Origin: Bifidobacterium asteroides
Lineage (GTDB): Bacteria > Actinomycetota > Actinomycetes > Actinomycetales > Bifidobacteriaceae
Length of the DNA: 64,000 nucleotides
Direction of reading: 5' to 3'
Assembly: GCF_030758775.1 (NCBI RefSeq)
Contig: NZ_CP132384.1
Location: 124,001 to 188,000 of the forward strand
Position 1 is the stretch's first letter. Each line of letters opens with the position of its first letter. A program made the position numbers and the translations under genes. Below are positions 16,404-26,584 of the stretch, one piece after another. The notes below the pieces were generated by a model, which was not told where the DNA came from, searched no databases, and worked only from the letters and a program-made list of their open reading frames with translations.

Positions 16404-18623
16404 TCACAGGGCCGAGTCGGCGTCTACCTGCATGACGTAGACGTTGCGGCGCATCTTCCTGGCTGTCGTACGCGAGATCTCCCCGGATTCGACCATGTCT
16501 TGGATCTGACCCAGCTCGATGGCATACCCTTCGCGCTTGGCTTCCTCCACCTGGTCTCTGACGGCAGGCATGCCCGCGTACTCGGTCTTCCCCTCCGCCG
16601 AGGATTCGATCATCTGGTGGTTGATGATGGTGTTGAGCAGGTCCTCGGTCTTGAAGCGTCCCTTGCCCAGTTCGGAGTAGAGCTTTTCAATCAGGAAGTG
16701 GTTCATCTCCGCCTGCAGGTGGCGTCCGGCCACGAAGACACGGTCCTTGTCGATCGGCTGGGTCAGGTGCTTCAGGCGGTGGAACTGGCTGTGCAGCAGT
16801 CCCCTGAGTCGTCTGCGAGCCGTGTAGGCCCTCCAGCGGAGCTCCCCGCCCCTGTCCAGGTGGAAGAGGGATCCGGATATGGTGGACAGGATTCTGCGGG
16901 CGGCCTGTTCCTGGCTGCGCAGATTCAGCAGTTCCTCCTGGTCGTCTCCGCGGTCGCTGCGCCGGTCGATCAGCTGGGCGTCGGCATCCCTGTCGGCCAC
17001 AGTCTCGGCCTCGGTGCTGGGTTCGGCTTCGGCCGCAGGCTGTGTTGATGCAGGTGCCTGCTCAATACTTGTGTTCTCGTTCTTGAGCCGCTCCTCCAGC
17101 TGGTCCTGGGCCTCCTCGATCCGGCTCAGCCGTTCCTCCATGTAGTCCTGCTCCCACTCCATGGTCTGCACCTGCAGGTCCTGGAAGTCCTTGGGGGAGT
17201 ACTGGCCGATCCGCGACTTGAGCTTGGCGATGCGGTGGTTGTACTGCTTGATCACCTGCTGGATGGCCAGCCGGTTCTCGTCAGTGATCCTGCTGGAGAG
17301 CTCCCGGACCGTGCCCCTGAGCACCTTGATGGATTTTTCGACCTGCTGGGCCGGCACCTCGTTGCTCTGTGAGGGGGCCAGCAGCGGCAGGGCGAAGTTG
17401 GCCAGCACCAGGGTGACGATGATGACCCCGGCGGCCACGAAGATCAGCTCGCTGCGCATGGGGAAGGCGGACCCGTCGTCGGTCATATAGGGGATGGTCA
17501 GGGCCAAGGAGAGGGTGATGGTCCCCTTGGGGCCGCCGAAGGTCATGACGGCCGCCGACCTCAGGAGCTTGGATGTGATCCTTCGTCTGCTGCCGGTTTC
17601 ATGGTCCTTGGTGAAGATCAGGACGCTGGCCGTCCAGAGGAAGCGCAGCACGATCACGGTCAGGCAGACCAGGGTGATGGTGGCCACGAGCATCCAGTTG
17701 CTGACCCGCCGGTCTCGCCAGCTGGTGCCCATGGCCGCCGGCAGCAGCATGCCCAGAAGGACGAAGACCGCGCCGTTGAGGCTGAAGGAGAGCACCTTCC
17801 AGACGCTTGATGAGACGATGTTGGCCTTGGAGGTATTGGGTCCCACTCCGGTGTGGTCGAAACGGACCAGCAGCCCGGTGGAGACCACGGCCAGGACTCC
17901 GGACACATGCAGGATGTTCTGCCCGACCATGTAGATCAGGAAAGGAAGGAAGAGCTCCAGCAGGATCCTGGTGGTGGTGGTCTCCCAGCCCAGGCGGCGA
18001 GCGGACTCAAAAAGCCAGTTGACCACAAATCCCATGATCAGGCCGAAGCCGATGCCGCCCACGAACTCGAGGAGGAACTCGCCCAGGGCCCGGGGCAGGG
18101 AGAAGGACCCTGTCACGGTGGCCAGGATAGCGAACTGGAAGCCGATGACGCCGGTGGCGTCGTTGAAGAGCGATTCGCCGGCAAGAATGGAATGTTCGTC
18201 CGGTGTGAGATCGGCGCTCTCGCCCAGGGAGGAGACGGCCACGGCATCGGTGGGCCCCAGGGCGGCGCCCAGGGCCATGGCTGCAGCCAGGGGAAACATG
18301 GGCCAGGCGGCGTGCAGGATGACGCCCACCATGATCATGGTCAGGGCAGCCAGGCCAATGGCCAGGGAAAGGGATGACCGCAAGCCCTTGAGCAGCTCCA
18401 CCTTGTTGATGGTGTGGGCCTCGTAGTAGAGCAGGGGCGCGATGAAGAGGACCATGAACAGCTCAGGATCCAGCCGCATCCGCGGGAAAATGGGCAGCAG
18501 GGCCATGACTGCGCCCAGGGAGATCTGGACCAGAGGGGTGGAGATCCGGGGAATGAATCTGGAAATGAAGGAAGAGACGAGGACGGCAGCAAGTATGCAC
18601 AGAATGAGGATGAATGTTTCCAC
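16404..18623 (-). CDS. Na+/H+ antiporter of the CPA1 family (NhaP/NHE type)
   Basis: About 739 residues. The N-terminal ~400 residues form some 12 membrane helices with ALGAALGPTDAVAVSSLG and ESLFNDATGVIGFQ, the conserved ion-translocation motifs of CPA1 exchangers. A long cytoplasmic tail follows, with a coiled coil (RLSRIEEAQDQLEERLKNE), an acidic low-complexity stretch and a charged C-terminal domain. It exchanges cytoplasmic Na+ (or K+) for protons and would help with pH and salt balance. I prefer the GTG at 18623 because GGAAAGG precedes it by 6 bp; a GTG at 18641 would add six residues. Confidence 0.9.
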   Translation of the reverse strand: METFILILCILAAVLVSSFISRFIPRISTPLVQISLGAVMALLPIFPRMRLDPELFMVLFIAPLLYYEAHTINKVELLKGLRSSLSLAIGLAALTMIMVGVILHAAWPMFPLAAAMALGAALGPTDAVAVSSLGESADLTPDEHSILAGESLFNDATGVIGFQFAILATVTGSFSLPRALGEFLLEFVGGIGFGLIMGFVVNWLFESARRLGWETTTTRILLELFLPFLIYMVGQNILHVSGVLAVVSTGLLVRFDHTGVGPNTSKANIVSSSVWKVLSFSLNGAVFVLLGMLLPAAMGTSWRDRRVSNWMLVATITLVCLTVIVLRFLWTASVLIFTKDHETGSRRRITSKLLRSAAVMTFGGPKGTITLSLALTIPYMTDDGSAFPMRSELIFVAAGVIIVTLVLANFALPLLAPSQSNEVPAQQVEKSIKVLRGTVRELSSRITDENRLAIQQVIKQYNHRIAKLKSRIGQYSPKDFQDLQVQTMEWEQDYMEERLSRIEEAQDQLEERLKNENTSIEQAPASTQPAAEAEPSTEAETVADRDADAQLIDRRSDRGDDQEELLNLRSQEQAARRILSTISGSLFHLDRGGELRWRAYTARRRLRGLLHSQFHRLKHLTQPIDKDRVFVAGRHLQAEMNHFLIEKLYSELGKGRFKTEDLLNTIINHQMIESSAEGKTEYAGMPAVRDQVEEAKREGYAIELGQIQDMVESGEISRTTARKMRRNVYVMQVDADSAL

Positions 18624-19131
18624 GGGCTTCCTTTCCGCCACGCAATCCCGGGCGGGCTGCCGCAGGCCCGACTAGCAGGGTTCGTTCGACCAATGAAGGA
18701 ATCTTCGAGTGCAGGGTCGCATGAGGATCGACGTCGCATAGTCCAGTATACGGAATGGCGATATCCAGGAACAGTATTGATGGACAATGTGCGCTAAGTT
18801 GACACCTCCAGTCAAAACGGTGGACAGACTGCGCTCGCGATAGGCGAACATTTGTGAAAATCCGGCCCGGGGGTCCCCGCAAGCGCATGAAAGGCCGGCT
18901 TAATCGGTATACTCGTGAAGACCGGGAAGGCTCCGAACCTCCCAGCGGGCACTGCTTGCGGCGGCTGACCATGGAGCCCCATCTCCTGACCCCGGGGATT
19001 TGCGCGCACGCTATTGTTTCCCCGACGCTTTTGGACATCCCCCGGTCCAGAAGGAAGATTGCAAGAACGACTGCAGAGGGTCGCATGCGGGGACAAATGA
19101 CCGATCCGGTTTGGAAAGGCCAGGTTGAACG
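18624..19131. other. Divergent intergenic region between antiporter and Ca-type ATPase genes
   Basis: About 500 bp. A TTGACA at 18799-18804 faces the ATPase, and an AGTATA (TATACT on the minus strand, 18745-18750) is a possible -10 for the antiporter. I see no convincing gene. Confidence 0.4.
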
Positions 19132-21930
19132 ATGACATCATCCATGACATCTACAAATATCAAGAATCAGAACGCATCGGCGGCAGGGACTGACATGCGT
19201 TTCGACGACACCGACTGGCACAGCTTGGAGACCTCGGCTGTGCTGGAGACCCTGCACGCCGGGGATCAGGGTTTGGATACGCAGGAGAGCGCACGCCGAC
19301 TGGAGATCTTCGGGCCCAACAGCCTGGCTGAGGCCCAGGCCAAACCCCGTTGGAAGCTCTTCCTGGAGCAGTTCGCCGGCCCCCTGATCGCCGTTCTGAT
19401 GGTCTGCGGCATCATCACCATTTTTCTGCAGCACTATGTGGACGCTGCGGCCATATTCCTGGTCCTTTTCCTCAACGCCATCATCGGCTATGTGCAGGAG
19501 TCCAAGGCCGACAAGGCCGTGGAGGCCCTGACGACCCTGTCCACCCCCACCACACGGGTGGTGCGCCAGGGCCGGATGGAGCAGATTGACGCCGACCAGC
19601 TTGTTCCGGGTGACCTGGTCCTCCTGGAGAGCGGCGATCGCATCCCCGCCGACCTGCGGTTGATCGAGGCCCTCCACCTGCGCATCGACGAGGCCATGCT
19701 GACGGGCGAGAGCGAGGATGCCAAGAAGAATACGGACCCCGTGGACCGTGACGCAGCCTTGGGCGACAGGCGATGCATGGCCTTCTCGGGCACCATGGTC
19801 ACCAGCGGCCGTGGCCGAGGGCTGGTGGTGGCCACCGGTTCCGACACTGAGCTGGGCGAGATCAACGATCTGGTCCATGTGGCCAAGGGCCGCACGCCCC
19901 TGCAGCGAATCATCCACCGCACCGAGGTGGGCATCGCCGTCGCCGTCATTCTGGTGGCCATCTTCGTCTTCATCGGCGGAGCCATCCTCAATGGCGATGC
20001 CACGGGGGCCTTCCTGTCTGCAGTCTCTCTGGTGGTAGCCTCCATGCCCGAGGCTCTGCCCATCGTGCTGACCGTGGCCATGGCCTTGGGAGTCTCGAGG
20101 ATGGCCGAATACCATGCCATCGTCCGTTCGCTGCCAGCGGTGGAGACTCTGGGCTCCATCACCGTCATCGGCTCGGACAAGACCGGCACGCTGACCCAGA
20201 ACCGCATGACCGTGGAACAGTTCACCCTGGGCGGCGGCCAGCCGGTCCCCGTAGAGGGCCTGGACCTGGGCGCAGCGGCTGTATCCGACGACGACCGTAT
20301 GAGCGGCCTGGCCGCCCTTGCCCGGGCCGGGGCTCTGACCAATGAGGCCCACCGGCAGCCGAATGAAGAAGGCGGCATCGAATACAGCGGCGACGCGGTC
20401 GACATGGCCATGGCCCGCCTGGCCGACCAGACCGGGGCCGTAACTACCGAAGACCTGGACGCTCCTATCGTCATGGAGACCCCTTACGAGCCGGAGCTGC
20501 TCCACTCCATGACCATCCGCCGCAGTCCGGACGGCACCCTGACCCAATACGTCAAGGGCGCCCCTGACGCGGTCATGGCCATGAGCCGAACCATGCTGGA
20601 TCCGGATGGCCAGGTCGTTCCTCTGGACACCCAGGCCGTCCACAAGTCCTACGAAGCCATGGGTTCCCAGGGGCTGCGCGTCATAGGCGTGGCCAGCAGG
20701 GTCCTCTCCTCTGACCAGGACCCCGCCTCCCGCCGTCGACCTGACGACCTGACCTTCCTGGGGCTTGAGGGCATGCTCGACCCGCCCCGACCCGGCGTGC
20801 GCGAGGCCATCGCCGAATGCGCAGGGGCCGGCATCCGCGTGGTCATGATCACCGGCGACCACCCGGTGACCGCGGCCGCCATAGGCCGCCGCCTGGGTCT
20901 GGAGCACACCGACCAGGCGCTGACCGGCAGCGAGATGCTGGAGATGAGTGACGAGGTCCTTCGGGCCCGTCTGCGCGAGACCTCCATCGCCGCCCGTGTC
21001 TCCCCCCAGGACAAGCTGCGCATTGTGGAGGCTCTGCAGGAAGAAGGCCACGTGGTGGCTGTGACCGGCGACGGCGTCAATGACGCCCCGGCATTGAAGG
21101 CAGCTTCAGTGGGCATCGCCATGGGCCGTTCCGGCACTGACGTGGCCCGGGAGGCCAGCGATGTGGTCCTGACTGACGACAACTTCGTCACCATCACCCA
21201 GGCCGTGCGCCAGGGGAGGGTCATCTTCAAGGCCATCCGCGGGTCCGCCTACTTCCTCCTGTCCACGGCTGCGGCCGCCATGATCGCCGTGGGGGTCAAT
21301 GTGATCGCCGAGGAGCCCCTGCTCTTCCTGCCCCTGCAGATGCTCTGGATCAACTTCGTGACCAACGGCGTCCAGGACATCGCCCTGGGATTCGAGCCAG
21401 GCAACGGTGATGAGCTGGAGTCGCCCCCGCGTTCGGCTGGAGAGGGCCTGCTCTCGCGAGTGCTTTGGGCGCGACTTGCCGTCTGCGGGCTCTGGATGGC
21501 CACCTGCATCCTGGTCCTCTTCCGCCTCAACATCAACGCGGGGATGGATCTGGCCCAAGCCCGGACCATGGCCCTGACCCTGTTGGTCCTCTTCAACTTC
21601 TTCGTCGCCATGTCGGCCAGATCCGAGAACAGGCTGATCTTCCAGCTCAATCCCTTGGACAACACCTTCCTTCTGGTGGCCTCGTTCGTGGCCTTGGGCA
21701 TCCATGCGGGGGCCATGTATCTGGCTCCGGTTGCGGGCGTTCTGGGCATGGCCCCCTTGAGCGCGAGCCAGTGGCTCATCTGTCTGGTGATTGGACTGAC
21801 GGTCCTGATCTTCAGCGAGGGCGACAAGATGGTTCGTGCCTTCCTTGCCAAGCGGGGCATCGACACGTCCGGGCGGCCCAAGAGCCACCTGCACCATATG
21901 CGCCGCCGCATCGCCGGCATGATCAACTGA
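19132..21930 (+). CDS. Cation-translocating P-type ATPase (Ca2+-ATPase-like, P2 type)
   Basis: 932 residues with full P2 architecture: cation-ATPase N-terminal domain, actuator domain with LTGESE, PEALPIVLTVAMALGVSRMA membrane motif, phosphorylation site SDKTGTLTQN, KGAPDAV in the nucleotide-binding domain, and TGDGVNDAPALKAASVGIAMG. The final helices include LPLQMLWINFVTNGVQDIALGFEP. Such pumps expel Ca2+ (some move Na+ or K+) using ATP. PEAL rather than PEGL in helix 4 fits bacterial members. In-frame ATGs at 19144 and 19195 are alternative starts. Confidence 0.93.
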   Translation: MTSSMTSTNIKNQNASAAGTDMRFDDTDWHSLETSAVLETLHAGDQGLDTQESARRLEIFGPNSLAEAQAKPRWKLFLEQFAGPLIAVLMVCGIITIFLQHYVDAAAIFLVLFLNAIIGYVQESKADKAVEALTTLSTPTTRVVRQGRMEQIDADQLVPGDLVLLESGDRIPADLRLIEALHLRIDEAMLTGESEDAKKNTDPVDRDAALGDRRCMAFSGTMVTSGRGRGLVVATGSDTELGEINDLVHVAKGRTPLQRIIHRTEVGIAVAVILVAIFVFIGGAILNGDATGAFLSAVSLVVASMPEALPIVLTVAMALGVSRMAEYHAIVRSLPAVETLGSITVIGSDKTGTLTQNRMTVEQFTLGGGQPVPVEGLDLGAAAVSDDDRMSGLAALARAGALTNEAHRQPNEEGGIEYSGDAVDMAMARLADQTGAVTTEDLDAPIVMETPYEPELLHSMTIRRSPDGTLTQYVKGAPDAVMAMSRTMLDPDGQVVPLDTQAVHKSYEAMGSQGLRVIGVASRVLSSDQDPASRRRPDDLTFLGLEGMLDPPRPGVREAIAECAGAGIRVVMITGDHPVTAAAIGRRLGLEHTDQALTGSEMLEMSDEVLRARLRETSIAARVSPQDKLRIVEALQEEGHVVAVTGDGVNDAPALKAASVGIAMGRSGTDVAREASDVVLTDDNFVTITQAVRQGRVIFKAIRGSAYFLLSTAAAAMIAVGVNVIAEEPLLFLPLQMLWINFVTNGVQDIALGFEPGNGDELESPPRSAGEGLLSRVLWARLAVCGLWMATCILVLFRLNINAGMDLAQARTMALTLLVLFNFFVAMSARSENRLIFQLNPLDNTFLLVASFVALGIHAGAMYLAPVAGVLGMAPLSASQWLICLVIGLTVLIFSEGDKMVRAFLAKRGIDTSGRPKSHLHHMRRRIAGMIN

Positions 21931-21965
21931 ACTGGCTTGTCGGGCTGGACTGCCAGACTGAACGC

Positions 21966-22418
21966 GTGCAGGAACGGTGGAAGGCGCCCATGGAGGAGGC
22001 CCTGCGGCTGGCTGGGATAGCCGGAGACCGGGGGGACGTGCCCGTGGGCGCCTTGGTCTTGGATGCCTCGGGCCGGGTCATCGGTCGGGGCTTCAACCAG
22101 CGGCAGGCCCTGGGCCGTCCCCTGGCTCATGCCGAGATGGAGGCCATCGGGGAATCCGACGCGGGCTGGGATCTGGCAGGGTGCACCATGGTCGTCACCC
22201 TGGAGCCCTGCCCCATGTGTGCCGGAGCCCTGATGGCCTGCCACTTCAGCAGAGTGGTCTTCGGCGCCTGGGACCCCAAGATGGGAGCCTGCGGGTCGGT
22301 CTGGGATCTGCCCCGTGACCCGCACACCGGGTCAAAGGTCGAGGTGCTGGGCGGCGTGTGTGAACAGCCATGCGCCGGGATTCTTGCCGACTTCTTCACA
22401 CGGCACCGCCGGGACTGA
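21966..22418 (+). CDS. tadA: tRNA-adenosine deaminase-like nucleoside deaminase
   Basis: About 150 residues. The zinc deaminase signatures are complete: HAEMEAI (zinc His and proton-shuttle Glu) and PCPMCAGAL (two zinc Cys). The core VPVGALVLDASGRVIGRGFNQRQ matches TadA, which converts A34 to inosine in tRNA-Arg(ACG). The GTG at 21966 gives the usual N-terminus (ERWKAPMEEALRLA); an ATG at 21990 would be slightly short. The gene starts about 35 bp after the P-ATPase stop. Confidence 0.9.
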   Translation: MQERWKAPMEEALRLAGIAGDRGDVPVGALVLDASGRVIGRGFNQRQALGRPLAHAEMEAIGESDAGWDLAGCTMVVTLEPCPMCAGALMACHFSRVVFGAWDPKMGACGSVWDLPRDPHTGSKVEVLGGVCEQPCAGILADFFTRHRRD

Positions 22419-22427
22419 GTCTTGTTT

Positions 22428-23225
22428 TCAGCGGTGGCTGTGATTGGCTCTGTACCGCTGGAAGGCCGGGGTGACCTGGAGGGCCGCCCAGATGCAGCGC
22501 AGGACGATCAGGCAGAGGTAGGCGGCGAACAGATTGGCGCCCACTCGCGCGCTGACCCCTGAGGCTGCCCAGGTGCCCACCGGCGTGGTCAGAGCAGCCA
22601 CGATGCCTAGAAGCAGCCCCTGACCGGCGTGGACCAGGTGGTGCCGCAGGTTGGTGAATGTCCCTGACAGTGAACTGGGCAGGATGGCCAGCAGGGAGGT
22701 CCCCCTGGCGATCAGGTCGCTGGCGCCCAGCAGAGCCAGGGCAGGGACCGCTATGGCTCCGCCGCCAACGCCCAGCAACCCTGACAGGGTTCCGATCAGG
22801 ATGCCGACCAGCAGAATGATCAAAGCCACCGCCGGGCTCAGCTGGATGCTGCTATCTCTGGAGGGCGTGGACAGCAGCTGCTGGGCAATGACTGCCATCA
22901 GGAAGCCCACATAGAGCCACCTGAGTATCACCTCTGGAAGCCGGTCCAGCAGCCAGGTGCCGATCTGCGCCCCAATGACCGTGCCCACGGCCAGCAGCAG
23001 GGCGGCCAGCCAGTCCACATGCCCGCCCAGGGCGTAGGAGGCCACACCGGCCAGCGACATGGGGATCATGGATGCCAGCGAGGTAGCCGAGGCCTGCCGT
23101 TGCTGCAGTCCGGTCCATACCAGGGCAGGCACGATGATCGATCCGCCGCCGATGCCGAACATCCCCGACAGGAATCCGCTGATCACGCCCACCAGGATCA
23201 GGATGGCCAGGGTCCGCCGATCCAT
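22428..23225 (-). CDS. TauE/SafE family membrane protein (sulfite/sulfonate exporter type)
   Basis: About 265 residues, eight hydrophobic helices. It has the duplicated family motif: SGMFGIGGGSIIVPALV near the N-terminus and SGLLGVGGGAIAVPALALLG near the middle. TauE/SafE proteins move sulfur-containing or other small anions; the substrate here is unknown. The ATG at 23225 has GAGGAG upstream, and an earlier ATG at 23255 has none as good. It converges on tadA with a 9-bp gap. Confidence 0.88.
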   Translation of the reverse strand: MDRRTLAILILVGVISGFLSGMFGIGGGSIIVPALVWTGLQQRQASATSLASMIPMSLAGVASYALGGHVDWLAALLLAVGTVIGAQIGTWLLDRLPEVILRWLYVGFLMAVIAQQLLSTPSRDSSIQLSPAVALIILLVGILIGTLSGLLGVGGGAIAVPALALLGASDLIARGTSLLAILPSSLSGTFTNLRHHLVHAGQGLLLGIVAALTTPVGTWAASGVSARVGANLFAAYLCLIVLRCIWAALQVTPAFQRYRANHSHR

Positions 23226-23477
23226 CCTTCCGGCTCCTCTCTGTTCTTTCTGCATGGGTTCCAGCCTAGGTCGACGTTTTCGTCGGGATGGCGGGATGTC
23301 CGTGTATGCGACCAAGTCCTCCAAGGTGCAGGAATTCAGGCATATTCCAGTCCTTATGTCCACCATGCGACCGTTGCCTTGGTTCCCTTCTGCCGTCTCG
23401 GCATACTGCTTGGTATCCCCCGGGCCGGTCCCCGGAGGTGCGTTGTCTAATCAAGAAAATGAAGAGGGTGTGTTTCG

Positions 23478-24452
23478 ATGCGTTATACGGTCATCGGTGC
23501 CGGAGCCATGGGCTATCGTCTGGGTGTGCTGCTGCAGGAGCAGGCCGGCCTGCAGGTGGATTTCGTGGATACCTGGATGCCCAATATTGACAAGGTTCAT
23601 GACCAGGGAGGCGTCTATGTCTCCCGCGATCACGAAAATCGTCATTTGGTGCCCGTCAACATTTACACCCCCGAGGACTACAAGGGCGACCCCGATGTCT
23701 GGATCGTCATGCTCAAGCAGATGCAGCTGGAGGCTGTCCTGGAGCGTTGCGCACCGCTCTTCCGCGACCATCAGGTGGTCTTCTCGGCCATGAACGGCTG
23801 GGGGCATTTCGACAAGCTGCTCAAGTACTTCCCCAAGGAGCGCATCTACGGCGGCACGGCCATGATCGGCACAGTCCTCAACGGGCCGGGCGACGTGGAC
23901 TTCATCGGCAAATCCGGGGCCGGCTCCATGCACCTGTGCGCCATGACCGAGCAGACCAGCGACCTGGAGCGCGGAATGGCCGAGGACTTCAAGGCCGCCA
24001 ACCTCAACCCCATCCTGACCGAGAACTTCGAGGGCACCTGCCTGGCCAAGATCATCTTCAACTCGGTGGTCAACACCATCTGCACCATGTACCAGATCAC
24101 CATGGGCCAGTTCATCTCCTACCCGGGCGCCAAGGATATGTCCCGCCAGCTGATCGACGAGGCCTATGACGCCTGCGAGCGGGCCGGCAAGCAGCTGATC
24201 CAGACCCGTCAGGAGACCCTGGACGAGGTGGACTATGTCAGCCGCGTGGGCAATCCCCTCCACTACCCCTCCATGTATCAGGACATGTCCAAGGGCCGCC
24301 CGACCGAGGTGGATTACATCAACGGCTATCTGGCACGTCTGGGACGCGAGCATGACTACGTCTGCCGGACCCAGGAGTTCCTGACCCACGGCGTCCATCT
24401 GGCCGAGCTGGCTTTCCGCGTCCATCATGAGGAGCAGGCCAACCAAGGGTGA
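23478..24452 (+). CDS. Ketopantoate reductase-like NAD(P)-dependent oxidoreductase (ApbA/PanE family)
   Basis: 324 residues. The N-terminal Rossmann motif VIGAGAMGYRLG, the catalytic-type Lys in LTENFEGTCLAKIIFNSVVNTICTM (K-x2-N) and the C-terminal SMYQDMSKGRPTEVDYINGYL match the PanE family. PanE reduces ketopantoate to pantoate with NADPH. Bifidobacteria carry several PanE paralogues, so the exact substrate is open. Confidence 0.85.
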   Translation: MRYTVIGAGAMGYRLGVLLQEQAGLQVDFVDTWMPNIDKVHDQGGVYVSRDHENRHLVPVNIYTPEDYKGDPDVWIVMLKQMQLEAVLERCAPLFRDHQVVFSAMNGWGHFDKLLKYFPKERIYGGTAMIGTVLNGPGDVDFIGKSGAGSMHLCAMTEQTSDLERGMAEDFKAANLNPILTENFEGTCLAKIIFNSVVNTICTMYQITMGQFISYPGAKDMSRQLIDEAYDACERAGKQLIQTRQETLDEVDYVSRVGNPLHYPSMYQDMSKGRPTEVDYINGYLARLGREHDYVCRTQEFLTHGVHLAELAFRVHHEEQANQG

Positions 24453-24512
24453 ATGGGTGATTTATAGTGGGGGTGGCACAAGGACGTCCGAACCCGTCCG
24501 GCCAGGAGGATC

Positions 24513-26423
24513 ATGACCCAGGAAGAACGCATGCAGCTGCCCGACCGGGTGCGGACCAACGGAGCCACCCCCAACCCCTGGTGGGCCAATGCGGTGGTCT
24601 ACCAGATCTATCCACGGTCCTTCCAGGACACGAACGGCGACGGTTACGGCGACCTGCCGGGCATTACCCAGCGTCTGGACTACCTGGCCGATCTGGGCGT
24701 GGACGTGATTTGGCTGAGCCCTGTCTACCGATCTCCCCAAGATGACAACGGGTACGACATCTCCGACTATCAGGACATCGACCCCATCTTCGGCACCATG
24801 GACGATATGGACGAGCTTTTGGACCAGGCCCACCGTCGGGGCATCAAGGTGGTCATGGATCTGGTGGTCAACCACACCTCGGACGAGCACGCCTGGTTCC
24901 AGGCCTCCCGCAACAAGGATGACCCGCACGCCGACTGGTACTGGTGGCGTCCCGCCAAGGCCGGCCACGAACCCGGCACCCCGGGCGCAGAGCCCAACCA
25001 ATGGGGGTCCTACTTTGGGGGCTCCGCCTGGCAGTACGATCCACAGCGAGGCGAATACTACCTGCACCTGTTCTCTAAGAAGCAGCCTGACCTCAACTGG
25101 GAGAACCCCCAGGTCCGGCAGGCCGTCTTCGACATGATGAATTGGTGGATGGACCGGGGCATCGACGGGTTCCGCATGGATGTGATCGTCATGATCTCCA
25201 AGACCGTCGACCCCGAGGGTCGTCTGCCCGGCGAGGACGGATCGGCCATCGCTGACGGTCCCGTGGGGCCTGAGGGGTACTCGTCCTCGGTGCCCTTCTG
25301 CGTGGACGGCCCCAGGCTGGATGAGTTCCTCCAAGAGATGCGCAGCCAGGTCTTCCAGGGTCGGCAGGGTTACCTGACCGTGGGGGAGGCTCCCAGTCTG
25401 GCGCCTGCCCGCAGCGGGCAGATCACCGATCCGGCCAACCACGAGCTGGACATGCTCTTCCTCTTCACCCAGACCGAGGTTGACACCGGGGACAGCAAGT
25501 GGGACATCCGCCCCTTCCAGGTCTCCCGGCTCAAGGCGGTCATGGACGAGCAGCAGCAGGCCGTGGCCAAGGCCGGATGGGCCAGCCTCTACTTCGACAA
25601 CCACGACCAGCCCAGGATCGTCTCCCGTTGGGGCGACACCTCCAGCGAGGAGCTGCGCTCGCGTTCGGCCAAGGCCCTGGGGCTCCTCCTGCACATGCAT
25701 CGGGGAACCCCCTACATCTATCAGGGCGAGGAGCTGGGCATGACCAACGCCGGTTTCACCAGCCTTGACCAGTACCAGGATCTGGAATCCATCAACCTCT
25801 ACCATCAGCGGGTCGACCAGGCGCACGAGCAGGATCCGGAGTCCATGATGGCCGCCCTGGCCTATATGAGCCGCGACAATGCCCGCACCCCCATGCAGTG
25901 GGATTCCACCAAGTTCGCCGGCTTCACGGCTTCTTATGCTCCCAAGGAGCCCTGGCTGGCCGTCAATGCCAACCGGGACAAGGTCAATGCCAAGACCGAG
26001 CTGCGTGACCCTGAATCGGTCCTGGCCTTCTACCGTGAGCTGATTCGTCTGCGTCATACCAATCCGGTCGTGGCGGCCGGCGACTTCACCCTTCTGGATC
26101 CGGATGCGGACCAGATTTACTCATTCACCCGTTGCCTGGACCAGGCGCCGGAGCCCAAGTCGGGACCCGAGGCTGCCAGTGTTCTGGATGCCCTGCCCTG
26201 CCTGCGCCTGCTGGTTGTGGTCAATCTGAGCAGCCGCCCGGCCTCGCTGCCTCCTGAAACCGCAGCGCTTCTGGGCTTGGACCAGACCGGATTCACCTCT
26301 ATGGCTCTTGGGGCTGTGGACCCCGACCGGATCCTCATATCCACCTACCGGCCCGAGCAAACTGCCAGCTCACTGCTGACCGGTCGTCTCTCCCCATGGG
26401 AGGGTTTCGTCTACCGACTCTGA
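24513..26423 (+). CDS. GH13 alpha-glucosidase (oligo-1,6-glucosidase type)
   Basis: 636 residues. The GH13 conserved regions are present: DLVVNHTS, GFRMDVI with the nucleophile Asp, TVGEAP with the general acid Glu, and FDNHDQPR with the transition-state-stabilising Asp. The N-terminal WWANAVVYQIYPRSFQDTNGDGYGDLPGI is typical of exo-acting alpha-glucosidases that release glucose from maltose, isomaltose, sucrose or trehalose-like sugars. An AGGAGG site precedes the ATG. It lies just upstream of the trehalose-phosphate synthase gene. Confidence 0.93.
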   Translation: MTQEERMQLPDRVRTNGATPNPWWANAVVYQIYPRSFQDTNGDGYGDLPGITQRLDYLADLGVDVIWLSPVYRSPQDDNGYDISDYQDIDPIFGTMDDMDELLDQAHRRGIKVVMDLVVNHTSDEHAWFQASRNKDDPHADWYWWRPAKAGHEPGTPGAEPNQWGSYFGGSAWQYDPQRGEYYLHLFSKKQPDLNWENPQVRQAVFDMMNWWMDRGIDGFRMDVIVMISKTVDPEGRLPGEDGSAIADGPVGPEGYSSSVPFCVDGPRLDEFLQEMRSQVFQGRQGYLTVGEAPSLAPARSGQITDPANHELDMLFLFTQTEVDTGDSKWDIRPFQVSRLKAVMDEQQQAVAKAGWASLYFDNHDQPRIVSRWGDTSSEELRSRSAKALGLLLHMHRGTPYIYQGEELGMTNAGFTSLDQYQDLESINLYHQRVDQAHEQDPESMMAALAYMSRDNARTPMQWDSTKFAGFTASYAPKEPWLAVNANRDKVNAKTELRDPESVLAFYRELIRLRHTNPVVAAGDFTLLDPDADQIYSFTRCLDQAPEPKSGPEAASVLDALPCLRLLVVVNLSSRPASLPPETAALLGLDQTGFTSMALGAVDPDRILISTYRPEQTASSLLTGRLSPWEGFVYRL

Positions 26424-26584
26424 GGAAACCCCGTCGCCGGCACAACTTCCAGGCTAGAGTGGAAGTCAGCGATGCCCCGATGGGCCTGTGGGACCGGATG
26501 GGTCCCCCGGGTCCAGGGGCGATGGGTCCGCGCCGTGGTCAATCCCGACGATTCCGGTACGGACGGGAATAGAAAGCGGGTTGC

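Noticed and set aside
19138-21051. Long antisense reading frame under the Ca-type ATPase gene
   Set aside because: His/Gly/Asp-rich composition typical of antisense GC-rich codons; the plus-strand ATPase has all family motifs.
24462-26057. Long antisense reading frame under the alpha-glucosidase gene
   Set aside because: Shadow of the GH13 gene; no start signal or domain.
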